64,000 bases of DNA from Hydractinia symbiolongicarpus (lineage: Eukaryota > Cnidaria > Hydrozoa > Anthoathecata > Hydractiniidae). Below the pieces are notes generated by a model, which worked only from the letters and a program-made list of their open reading frames with translations, searched no databases and was not told the origin of the DNA. The DNA lies in contig NC_079881.1 of NCBI RefSeq assembly GCF_029227915.1, forward strand, positions 29,241,501 through 29,305,500, written 5' to 3'. Of the stretch, positions 49,995-61,682 are shown piece by piece. Every line of letters begins with the position of its first letter. The stretch's first letter is position 1. Made by a program: the position numbers and the translations under genes.

Positions 49995-51483
49995 AAATAA
50001 CATTCTTCTCAATTTGACATGATTGCCGGAACTCAGCGATTACACTGGGCGCTGTGGTAGCACTTCTGTAAACACTTAGATTAATAAGTCATTTTTTACT
50101 GTGGGACCAGTCCTAGCCGTTAGCGCGCGTTTAAGAAATAGAGACAGTTTCAAATACTACATTTCACTGACTTTCTAACGGTGTCAGTCCGTTTGAGTTT
50201 CAACGGTTGGGTCACATATTCGTACCAACATGTATTTAGCGATATTTTTCTCATATTACTAAGTTACATCGCTTTTAACAGTGAAACGATTGACTGTGGG
50301 ACTAAATTGAACTGATTTTGAACTGTGACCTTATAAATGCTATAAATGAGACAATTGGACTCCAAGAAATAACATTCTTCTCAATTTGACATGATTGCCG
50401 GAACTCAGCGATTACACTGGGCGCTGTGGTAGCACTTCTTTATACACTTAGATTAATAAGTCATTTTTTACTGTGGGACCAATCCTAGCCGTTAGCGCGC
50501 GCTTAAGAAATAGAGACAGTTTCAAATACTACATTTCACTGACTTTGTAACGGTGTCAGTACGCTTGAGTTTAAAACGGTTGGGTCACATATTCGTACCA
50601 ACATGTATTTAGCGATATTTGTTTGATATTACTAAGTTGCATCGCTTTTAACAATGAAACGATTGACTGTGGGACTTAATTGAACTAACTTTGGACTGTG
50701 ACCTAATAAATGTGATAAATGAGAAAATTGGACTCCAAGAAATAACATTCTTCTCAATTTGACATGATTGCCGGAACTCAGCGATTACACTGGGCGCTGT
50801 GGTAGCACTTCTGCAAACACTTAGATTAATAAGTCATTTTTTACTGTGGGACCAATCCTAGCCGTTAGTGCGCTAAAGAAATAGAGACAGTTTCAAATAC
50901 TACATTTCACTGACTTTCTAACGGTGTCAGTCCGTTTGAGTTTCAACTGTTGGGTCACATCTTCGTACCAACATGTATTTAGCGATATTTTTTTTGATAT
51001 TACTAGGTTGCATCGCTTTTAACAATGAAACGATTGACTGTGGGACTAAATTGAACTGATTTTGAACTGTGACCTAATAAATGCTATCAGTGAGCCAACT
51101 GGACTCCAACAAATAACATTCTTCTTAATTTGACGTAATTGCCGGACTCAGCGATTGCACTGGGCGCTGTGGTAGCGCTTCATATAAAAGTTTAAATAAA
51201 TCAGTCATTTTTTACTGTGGGACCAATCGTAGCCGTTATTGTGCGCTGAAGAAATAGCTACAGTTTCAAAAACTACATTTTATTGACTTTCTAACGGTGT
51301 CAGTCGGTTTGGGTTTCAACGGTGGCGTCACATATTCGTACCAACATGTATTTAGCGATATTTTTTTAGATATTAGTAGGTTGCATCGCTTTTAACAATG
51401 AAACGATTGACTGTGGGACTTAATTGAACTAACTTTGGACTGTGACCTGATAAATGTGATAAATGAGACAATTGGACTCTAAG
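49995..51483. repeat. Area B' monomers
   Basis: Anchors at 49995, 50367, 50740 and 51111. They combine area A-like 5' parts (CACTTCTGTAAACACTTAG, GCGCGC(T/G)TTAAGAAATAGAG) with ends of the GACTAAATTGAACTGATTTTG type seen in areas B and D. The 50740 monomer has a short core, GTTAGTGCGCTAAAG, that lost part of the GCGCGC run. The 51111 monomer has a GGACTCAGCGATTGCACTGG start and a GGTTTCAACGGTGGCGTCAC middle that recurs at 63400. Confidence 0.82.
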
Positions 51484-51897
51484 AAATAACATTCTTCTTA
51501 ATTTGACGGGATTGCCGGAACTCAGCGATTACACTGGGCGCTGAGGTATCGCTTCATTTAAGAATTAAGCTAAAAAAAAGTCATTTTTCTACTGTGAGAC
51601 CAATCCTAGCCGTTAGCGCGTGCTGAAGAAATAAAGACAGTTTCAAATACTACATTTCACTGACTTTCTAACGGTGTCAGTCCGTTTGGGTTACAACGGT
51701 TGGGTCACATATTCGTACCAACATGTATTTAGCGATATTTTTTTTGATATTACTAACTTGCAATATAAGCGATATTTTTTTTGATATTACTAGGTTGCAT
51801 CGCTTTTAACAATGAAACGATTGACTGTGGGACTTAATTGAACTAACTTTGGACTGTAACCTGATAAATGTGATAAATGAGACAATTGGACTCTAAC
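51484..51897. repeat. 414-bp monomer with internal duplication
   Basis: The only over-length monomer. The T-tract block, AGCGATATT followed by Ts and GATATTACTA, occurs twice, at 51731 and 51768, separated by ACTTGCAATATA. This is a direct duplication of 37 bp. The remaining excess comes from an AATTAAGCTAAAAAAAAG-type expansion. No other copy of the arrangement was seen. Confidence 0.88.
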
Positions 51898-53146
51898 AAA
51901 TAACATTCTTCTTAATTTGTCGGGATTGCCGGAACTCAGCGATTACACTGGGCGCTGAGGTATCGCTTCATTTAAAAATTTAGATAAATAAGTCATTCTT
52001 CATTGTGAGACCAATCCTAGCCGTTATCGCGCACTGAAGAAATATCGACAGTTTCATAAACTACATTTCATTGACTTTCTAACGGTGCCAGTCCGTTTGA
52101 ATTACAACGGTTGGGTCACATATTCGTACCAACATGTATTTAGCGATATTTTTTGATATTACTAGGTTGTATCGCTTTTAACAATGAAACGATTGACTGT
52201 GGGACTTAATTGAACTAATTTTGGACTGTGACCTAATAAATGTGATAAATGAGAAAATTGGACTCCAAGAAATAACATTCTTCTCAATTTGACATGATTG
52301 CCGGAACTCAGCGAATACACTTGGCGCTGTGGTAGCACTTCATTTAAAAACTTAGATTAATAAGTCATTATCGCGCGCTGAAGAAATAGCGACAGTTTCA
52401 AAAACTACATTTCATTGCCTTTCTAACGGTGTCAGTCCGTTTGAGTTACAACGGTTGGGTCACATATTCGTACCAACATGTACTTAGCGATATTTTTCTC
52501 ATATTACTAGGTTGTATCGCTTTTAACAATGAAACGATTGACTGTGGGACTTAATTGAACTAATTTTGGACTGTGACCTAATAAATGTGATAAATGAGAA
52601 AATTGGACTCCAAGAAATAACATTCTTCTCAATTTGACATGATTGCCGGAACTCAGCGAATACACTTGGCGCTGTGGTAGCACTTCATTTAAAAACTTAG
52701 ATTAATAAGTCATTATCGCGCGCTGAAGAAATAGCGACAGTTTCAAAAACTACATTTCATTGCCTTTCTAACGGTGTCAGTCCGTTTGAGTTACAACGGT
52801 TGGGTCACATATTCGTACCAACATGTACTTAGCGATATTTTTCTCATATTACTAGGTTGCATCGCTTTTAACAATGAAACGATTGACTGTGGGACTAAAT
52901 TGAACTGATTTTGGACTGTGACCTTATAAATGCTATAAGTGAGCCAACTGGACTCCAACAAATAACATTCTTCTTAATTTGACGTAATTGCCGGACTCAG
53001 CGATTACCTTGGGCGCTGTGGTACCACCTCATTTAAAAACTTAGATTAATAAGTCATTTTTTACTGTGGGACCAATCCCAGCCGTTATCGCGCGCTGAAG
53101 AAATAGCGACAGTTTCAAAAACTACATTTTATTGACTTTCTAATGG
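51898..53146. repeat. Start of area A': short monomers return
   Basis: Anchors at 51898, 52270 (short), 52615 (short) and 52960. The two short monomers are an almost perfect tandem duplication: about 52162-52506 is repeated 345 bp further on, with shared GGTTGTATCGC, GAACTAATTTTGG, GCGAATACACTTGGCG and CATTGCCTTTC. The block 51898-52600 also resembles 59529-60230, which has only one of the two short monomers. Confidence 0.87.
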
Positions 53147-56100
53147 TGTCAGTCCGTTTGAGTTACAACGGTTGTGTCACATATTCGTACCAACATGTAT
53201 TTAGCGATATTTTTTTTGATATTACTAGGTTGCATCGCTTTTAACAATGAAACGATTGACTGTGGGACTTAGTTGAACTAACTTTGGACTGTGACCAAAT
53301 AAATGTGATAAATGAGAAAATTGGACTCCAAGAAATAACATTCTTCTCAATTTGACATGATTGCCGGAACTCAGCGATTACACTGGGCGCTGTGGTAGCA
53401 CTTCATTTAAAAACTTAGATTAATAAGTCATTACCGCGCGCTGAAGAAATAGCGGCAGTTTCAAAAACTACATTTCATTGACTTTCTAACGGTGTCAGTC
53501 CGCTTGACTTGCGACGGTTTGGTCGCATACTCGTACCAACATGTATTTAGCGCTATTTTTCTAATACTACTAGGTTGCATCGCTTTTAACTATGAAACGA
53601 TTGACTGTGGGACTTATTTGAACTAACTTTGGACTGTCACCTGATAAATGTGATAAAAGAGACAATTGGACTCCAAGAAATAACATTCTTCTTAATTTGA
53701 CATGATTGCCGGAACTCAGCGATTACACTGGGCGCTGTGGTAGCACTTCTTTAAACACTTAGATAAATAAGTCATTTTTTACTGTGGGACCAATCCCAGT
53801 CGTTATCGCGCGCTGAAAAAATAGCGACAGTTTCAAAAACTATATTTTATTGACTTTCTAATGGTGTCAGTCCGTTTGAGTTACAACGGTTGTGTCACAT
53901 ATTCGTACCAACATGTATTTAGCGATATTTTTTTTGATATTACTAGGTTGCATCGCCTTTAACAATGAAACGATTGACTGTGGGACTTAGTTGAACTAAC
54001 TTTGGACTGTGACCTAATAAATGTGATAAATGAGAAAATTGGACTCCAAGAAATAACATTCTTCTCAATTTGACATGATTGCCGGAACTCAGCGAATACA
54101 CTTGGCGCTGTGGTACCACTTCATTTAAAAACTTAGATTAATAAGTCATTATCGCGCGCTGAAGAAATAGCGACAGTTTCAAAAACTACATTTCATTGAC
54201 TTTCTCACGGTGTCAGTCCGTTTAAGTTACGACGGTTTGGTCGCATACTCGTACCAACATGTATTTAGCGCTATTTTTCTAATATTACTAGGTTGCATCG
54301 CTTTTAACTATGAAAGGATTGACTGTAGGACTTATTTGAACTAACTTTGGACTGTCACCTGATAAATGTGATAAAGGAGACAATTGGACTCCAAGAAATA
54401 ACATTCTTCTTAATTTGACATGATTGCCGAAACTCAGCGATTACACTGGGCGCTGTGGTAGCGCTTCATTTAAAAATTTAGATAAATAAGTCATGCTTTA
54501 CTGTGGGACCAATCCTAGACGTTATCGCGCGCTGAAGAACTATCGACAGTTTCATAAACTACATTTCATTGACTTTCTAACGGTGTCAGTCCGTTTGAGT
54601 TACAACGGTTGGGTCACATATTCGTACCAAAATGTATTTAGCGATATTTTTTTATATTACTAAGTTGCATCGCTTTTAACAATGAAACGATTGACTGTGG
54701 GACTTAATTGAACTAACTTTGGACTGTGACCTAATAAATGTGATAAATGAGAAAATTGGACTCCAAGAAATAACATTCTTCTCAATTTGACATGATTGCC
54801 GGAACTCAGCGATTATACTGGGCGCTGTGGTAGCACTTCTTTAAACACTTAGATTAATAAGTCATTTTTTACTGTGGGACCAATCCTAGCCGTTAGCGCG
54901 CGCTTAAGAAATAGAGACAGTTTCAAAAACTACATTTCATTGCCTTTCTAACGGTGTCAGTCCGTTTGAGTTACAACGGTTTGGTGACATATTCGTACCA
55001 ACATGTATTTAGCGATATTTTTTTGATATTACTAAGTTGCATCGCTTTTAACAATGAAACGATTGACTGTGGGACTTAATTGAACTAACTTTGGACTGTG
55101 ACCTAATAAATGTGATAAATGAGAAAATTGGACTCCAAGAAATAACATTCTTCTCAATTTGACATGATTGCTGGAATTCAGCGATTACACTGGGCGCTGT
55201 GGTAGCACTTCTTTAAACACTTAGATTAATAAGTCATTTTTTACTGTGGGACCAATCCTAGCCGTTAGCCCGCGCTTAAGAAACAGAGACAGTTTCAAAT
55301 ACTACATTTCACTGACTTGGTAACGGTGTCAGTCCGCTTGACTTGCGACGGTTTGGTCGCATACTCGTACCAACATGTATTTAGCGCTATTTTTCTAATA
55401 CTACTAGGTTGCATCGCTTTTAACTATGAAACAATTGACTGTGGGACTTATTTGAACTAACTTTGGACTGTCACCTGATAAATGTGATAAAAGAGACAAT
55501 TGGACTCCAAGAAATAACATTCTTCTTAATTTGACATGATTGCCGGAACTCAGCGATTACACTGGGCGCTGTGGTAGCACTTCTTTAAACACTTAGATAA
55601 ATAAGTCATTTTTTACTGTGGGACCAATCCCAGCCGTTATCGCGCGCTGAAAAAATAGCGACAGTTTCAAAAACTATATTTTATTGACTTTCTAATGGTG
55701 TCAGTCCGTTTGAGTTACAACGGTTGTGTCACATATTCGTACCAACATGTATTTAGCGATATTTTTTTTGATATTACTAGGTTGCATCGCTTTTAACAAT
55801 GAAACGATTGACTGTGGGACTTAGTTGAACTAACTTTGGACTGTGACCTAATAAATGTGATAAATGAGAAAATTGGACTCCAAGAAATAACATTCTTCTC
55901 AATTTGACATGATTGCCGGAACTCAGCGAATACACTTGGCGCTGTGGTAGCACTTCATTTAAAAACTTAGATTAATAAGTCATTATCGCGCGCTGAAGAA
56001 ATAGCGACAGTTTCAAAAACTACATTTCATTGACTTTCTCACGGTGTCAGTCCGTTTAAGTTACGACGGTTTGGTCGCATACTCGTACCAACATGTATTT

Positions 56101-56416
56101 AGCGCTATTTTTCTAATATTACTAGGTTGCATCGCTTTTAACTATGAAACGATTGACTGTGGGACTTATTTGAACTAACTTTGGACTGTCACCTGATAAA
56201 TGTGATAAAGGAGACAATTGGACTCCAAGAAATAACATTCTTCTTAATTTGACATGATTGCCGAAACTCAGCGATTACACTGGGCGCTGTGGTAGCACTT
56301 CTTTAAACACTTAGATAAATAAGTCATTTTTTACTGTGGGACCAATCCTAGCCGTTAGCCCGCGCTTAAGAAATAGAGACAGTTTCAAATACTACATTTC
56401 ACTGACTTGGTAACGG
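53147..56416. repeat. 9-monomer higher-order repeat, 3,270 bp, copy 1
   Basis: Anchors: 53333 (short), 53678, 54051 (short), 54396, 54768, 55140, 55512, 55885 (short) and 56230. Spacings are 345, 373, 345, 372, 372, 372, 373, 345 and 373. Marks repeated 3,270 bp later: GTGACCAAATAAATG, GCTTGACTTGCGACGG, AATACTACTAGG, CGTACCAAAATGTATT, GTTAGCCCGCGCTTAAG and GACTTGGTAACGG. Confidence 0.91.
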
Positions 56417-59237
56417 TGTCAGTCCGTTTGAGTTACAACGGTTGTGTCACATATTCGTACCAACATGTATTTAGCGATATTTTTTTTGATATTACTAGGT
56501 TGCATCGCTTTTAACAATGAAACGATTGACTGTGGGACTTAGTTGAACTAACTTTGGACTGTGACCAAATAAATGTGATAAATGAGATATTTGGACTCCA
56601 AGAAATAAGATTCTTCTCAATTTGACATGATTGCCGGAACTCAGCGATTACACTGGGCGCTGTGGTAGCACTTCATTTAAAAACTTAGATTAATAAGTCA
56701 TTATCGCGCGCTGAAGAAATAGCGGCAGTTTCAAAAACTACATTTCATTGACTTTCTAACGGTGTCAGTCCGCTTGACTTGCGACGGTTTGGTCGCATAC
56801 TCGTGCCAACATGTATTTAGCGCTATTTTTCTAATACTACTAGGTTGCATCGCTTTTAACTATGAAACGATTGACTGTGGGACTTATTTGAACTAACTTT
56901 GGACTGTCACCTGATAAATGTGATAAAAGAGACAATTGGACTCCAAGAAATAACATTCTTCTTAATTTGACATGATTGCCGGAACTCAGCGATTACACTG
57001 GGCGCTGTGGTAGCACTTCTTTAAACACTTAGATAAATAAGTCATTTTTTACTATGGGACCAATCCCAGCCGTTATCGCGCGCTGAAAAAATAGCGACAG
57101 TTTCAAAAACTATATTTTATTGACTTTCTAATGGTGTCAGTCCGTTTGAGTTACAACGGTTGTGTCACATATTCGTACCAACATGTATTTAGCGATATTT
57201 TTTTTGATATTGCTAGGTTGCATCGCCTTTAACAATGAAACGATTGACTGTGGGACTTAGTTGAACTAACTTTGGACTGTGACCTAATAAATGTGATAAA
57301 TGAGAAAATTGGACTCCAAGAAATAACATTCTTCTCAATTTGACATGATTGCCGGAACTCAGCAAATACACTTGGCGCTGTGGTACCACTTCATTTAAAA
57401 ACTTAGATTAATAAGTCATTATCGCGCGCTGAAGAAATAGCGACAGTTTCAAAAATTACATTTCATTGACTTTCTCACGGTGTAAGTCCGTTTAAGTTAC
57501 GACGGTTTGGTCGCATACTCGTACCAACATGTATTTAGCGCTATTTTTCTAATATTACTAGGTTGCATCGCTTTTAACTATGAAAGGATTGACTGTGGGA
57601 CTTATTTGAACTAACTTTGGACTGTCACCTGATAAATGTGATAAAGGAGACAATTGGACTCCAAGAAATAACATTCTTCTTAATTTGACATGATTGCCGA
57701 AACTCAGCGATTACACTGGGCGCTGTGGTAGCGCTTCATTTAAAAATTTAGATAAATAAGTCATGCTTTACTGTGGGACCAATCCTAGACGTTATCGCGC
57801 GCTGAAGAACTATCGACAGTTTCATAAACTACATTTCATTGACTTTCTAACGGTGTCAGTCCGTTTGAGTTACAACGGTTGGGTCACATATTCGTACCAA
57901 AATGTATTTAGCGATATTTTTTGATATTACTAAGTTGCATCGCTTTTAACAATGAAACGATTGACTGTGGGACTTAATTGAACTAACTTTGGACTGTGAC
58001 CTAATAAATGTGATAAATGAGAAAATTGGACTCCAAGAAATAACATTCTTCTCAATTTGACATGATTGCCGGAACTCAGCGATTATACTGGGCGCTGTGG
58101 TAGCACTTCTTTAAACACTTAGATTAATAAGTCATTTTTTACTGTGGGACCAATCCTAGCCGTTAGCGCGCGCTTAAGAAATAGAGACAGTTTCAAAAAC
58201 TACATTTCATTGCCTTTCTAACGGTGTCAGTCCGTTTGAGTTACAACGGTTTGGTGACATATTCGTACCAACATGTATTTAGCGATATTTTTTTGATATT
58301 ACTAAGTTGCATCGCTTTTAACAATGAAACGATTGACTGTGGGACTTAATTGAACTAACTTTGGACTGTGACCTAATAAATGTGATAAATGAGAAAATTG
58401 GACTCCAAGAAATAACATTCTTCTCAATTTGACATGATTGCTGGAACTCAGCGATTACACTGGGGGCTGTGGTAGCACTTCTTTAAACACTTAGATTAAT
58501 AAGTCATTTTTTACTGTGGGACCATTCCTAGCCGTTAGCCCGCGCTTAAGAAACAGAGACAGTTTCAAATACTACATTTCACTGACTTGGTAACGGTGAC
58601 AGTCCGCTTGACTTGCGACGGTTTGGTCGCATATTCGTACCAACATGTATTTAGCGCTATTTTTCTAATACTACTAGGTTGCATCGCTTTTAACTATGAA
58701 ACGATTGACTGTGGGACTTATTTGAACTAACTTTGGACTGTCACCTGATAAATGTGATAAAAGAGACAATTGGACTCCAAGAAATAACATTCTTCTTAAT
58801 TTGACATGATTGCCGGAACTCAGCGATTACACTGGGCGCTGTGGTAGCACTTCTTTAAACACTTAGATAAATAAGTCATTTTTTACTGTGGGACCAATCC
58901 CAGCCGTTATCGCGCGCTGAAAAAATAGCGACAGTTTCAAAAACTATATTTTATTGACTTTCTAATGGTGTCAGTCCGTTTGAGTTACAACGGTTGTGTC
59001 ACATATTCGTACCAACATGTATTTAGCGATATTTTTTTTGATATTACTAGGTTGCATCGCTTTTAACAATGAAACGATTGACTGTGGGACTTAGTTGAAG
59101 TAACTTTGGACTGTGACCTAATAAATGTGATAAATGAGAAAATTGGACTCCAAGAAATAACATTCTTCTCAATTTGACATGATTGCCGGAACTCAGCGAA
59201 TACACTTGGCGCTGTGGTAGCACTTCATTTAAAAATT
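56417..59237. repeat. 3,270-bp higher-order repeat, partial copy 2
   Basis: Anchors: 56603 (short), 56948, 57321 (short), 57666, 58038, 58410, 58782 and 59155, each 3,270 bp after its partner. A few differences were seen: GAGATATTTGG near 56585, CTATGGG near 57052, AGCAAATACAC near 57361, GGTGTAAGTCC near 57479 and TGGGGGCTGTGG near 58461. The match ends near 59237: copy 1 continues into the 28-bp-deleted form, while this copy continues with AAATTTAGATAAATAAG. Confidence 0.91.
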
Positions 59238-61682
59238 TAGATAAATAAGTCATGCTTTACTGTGGGACCAATCCTAGCCGTTAGCCCGCGCTTAAGAAAT
59301 AGAGACAGTTTCAAATACTACATTTCACTGACTTGGTAACGGTGTCAGTCCGTTTGAGTTTCAACGGTGGCGTCACGTATTCGTACCAACATGTATTTAG
59401 CGATATTTTTTTTGATATTACTAGGTTGCATCGCTTTTAACAATGAAACGATTGACTGTGGTACTTAATTGAACTAACTTTGGACTGTGACCTGATAAAT
59501 GTGATAAATGAGACAATTGGACTCTAAGAAATACCATTCTTCTTAATTTGTCGGGATTGCCGGAACTCAGCGATTACACTGGGCGCTGAGGTATCGCTTC
59601 ATTTAAAAATTTAGATAAATAAGTCATTCTTCACTGTGAGACCAATCCTAGCCGTTATCGCGCGCTGAAGAAATATCGACAGTTTCATAAACTACATTTC
59701 ATTGACTTTCTAACGGTGCCAGTCTGTTTGAGTTACAACGGTTGGGTCACATATTCGTACCAACATGTATTTAGCGATATTTTTTGATATTACTAGGTTG
59801 TATCGCTTTTAACAATGAAACGATTGACTGTGGGACTTAATTGAACTAACTGTGGACTGTGACCTAATAAATGTGATAAATGAGAAAATTGGACTCCAAG
59901 AAATAACATTCTTCTCAATTTGACATGATTGCCGGAACTCAGCGAATACACTTGGCGCTGTGGTAGCACTTCATTTAAAAACTTAGATTAATAAGTCATT
60001 ATCGCGCGCTGAAGAAATAGCGACAGTTTCAAAAACTACATTTCATTGCCTTTCTAACGGTGTCAGTCCGTTTGAGTTACAACGGTTGGGTCACATATTC
60101 GTACCAACATGTCCTTAGCGATATTTTTCTCATATTACTAGGTTGCATCGCTTTTAACAGTGAAACGATTGACTGTGGGACTAAATTGAACTGATTTTGG
60201 ACTGTGACCTTATAAATGCTATAAGTGAGCCAACTGGACTCCAACAAATAACATTCTTCTTAATTTGACGTAATTGCCGGACTCAGCGATTGCACTGGGC
60301 GCTATGGTAGCGCTTCATTTAAAAGTTTAAATAAATCTGTCATTTTTTACTGTGGGACCAATCCTAGCCGTTATTGCGCGCTGAAGAAATAGCGACAGTT
60401 TCAAAAACTACATTTTATTGACTTTCTAACGGTTTCAGTCCGTTTGAGTTTCAACGCTGGCGTCACATATTCGTACCAACATGTATTTAGCGATATTTTT
60501 TTTGATATTACTAGGTTGCATCGCTTTTAACAATGAAACGATTGACTGTGGTACTTATTTGAACTAACTTTGGACTGTGACCTAATAAATGTGATAAATG
60601 AGAAAATTGGACTCCAAGAAATAACATTCTTCTCAATTTGACATGATTGCCGGAACTCAGGGATTACACTGGGCGCTGTGGCACCACTTCATTTAAAAAC
60701 TTAGATTAATAAGTCATTTTTTACTGTGGGACCAATCCCAGCCGTTATCGCGCGCTGAAGAAATAACGACAGTTTCAAAAACTACATTTTATTGACTTTC
60801 TAATGGTGTCAGTCCGTTTGAGTTACAACGGTTGTGTCACATATTCGTACCAACATGTATTTAGCGATATTTTTTTTGATATTACTAGGTTGCATCGCTT
60901 TTAACAATGAAACGATTGACTGTGGGACTTAGTTGACTTAACTTTGGACTGTGACCAAATAAATGTGATAAATAAGAAAATTGGACTCCAAGAAATAACA
61001 TTCTTCTCAATTTGACATGATTGCCGGAACTCAGCGATTACACTGGGCGCTGTATTAGCACTTCATTTAAAAACTTAGATTAATAAGTCATTATCGCGCG
61101 CTGAAGAAATAGCGGCAGTTTCAAAAACTACATTTCATTGACTTTCTAACGGTGTCAGTCCGTTTAAGTTGCGACGGTTTGGTCGCATACTCGTACCAAC
61201 ATGTATTTAGCGCTATTTTTCTAATATTACTAGGTTGCATCGCTTTTAACTATGAAACGATTGACTGTGGGACTTATTTGAACTAACTTTGGACTGTCAG
61301 CTGATAAATGTGATAAAGGAGACAAATGGACTCCAAGAAATAACATTCTTCTTAATTTGACATGATTGCCGAAACTCAGCGATTACACTGGGCGCTGTGG
61401 TAACGCTTCATTTAAAAATTTAGATAAATAAGTCATGCTTTACTGTGGGACCAATCCTAGACGTTATCGCGCGCTGAAGAACTATCGACAGTTTCATAAA
61501 CTACATTTCATTGATTTTCTAACGGTGTCAGTCCGTTTGAGTTACAACGGTTGGGTCACATATTCGTACCAACATGTATTTAGCAATATTTTTGTTTAAA
61601 ATTACTAGCTTGCATCGCTTTTAACAATGAAACAAATGATTGTGGGACTTAATTGAACAAACTTTGGACTGTGACTTAATTA
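59238..61682. repeat. Area A' monomers after the 3,270-bp repeat
   Basis: Anchors: 59529, 59901 (short), 60246, 60619, 60993 (short) and 61338. The 59529-60230 stretch echoes 51898-52600, and 60619-61337 echoes 52960-53677. The 61338 monomer carries the TTTGTTTAAAATTACTAGC tract and GAAACAAATGATTG ending otherwise seen only left of 17 kb (near 2461, 3957, 7629, 9125, 10619, 13171, 14267 and 16820). Confidence 0.85.
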
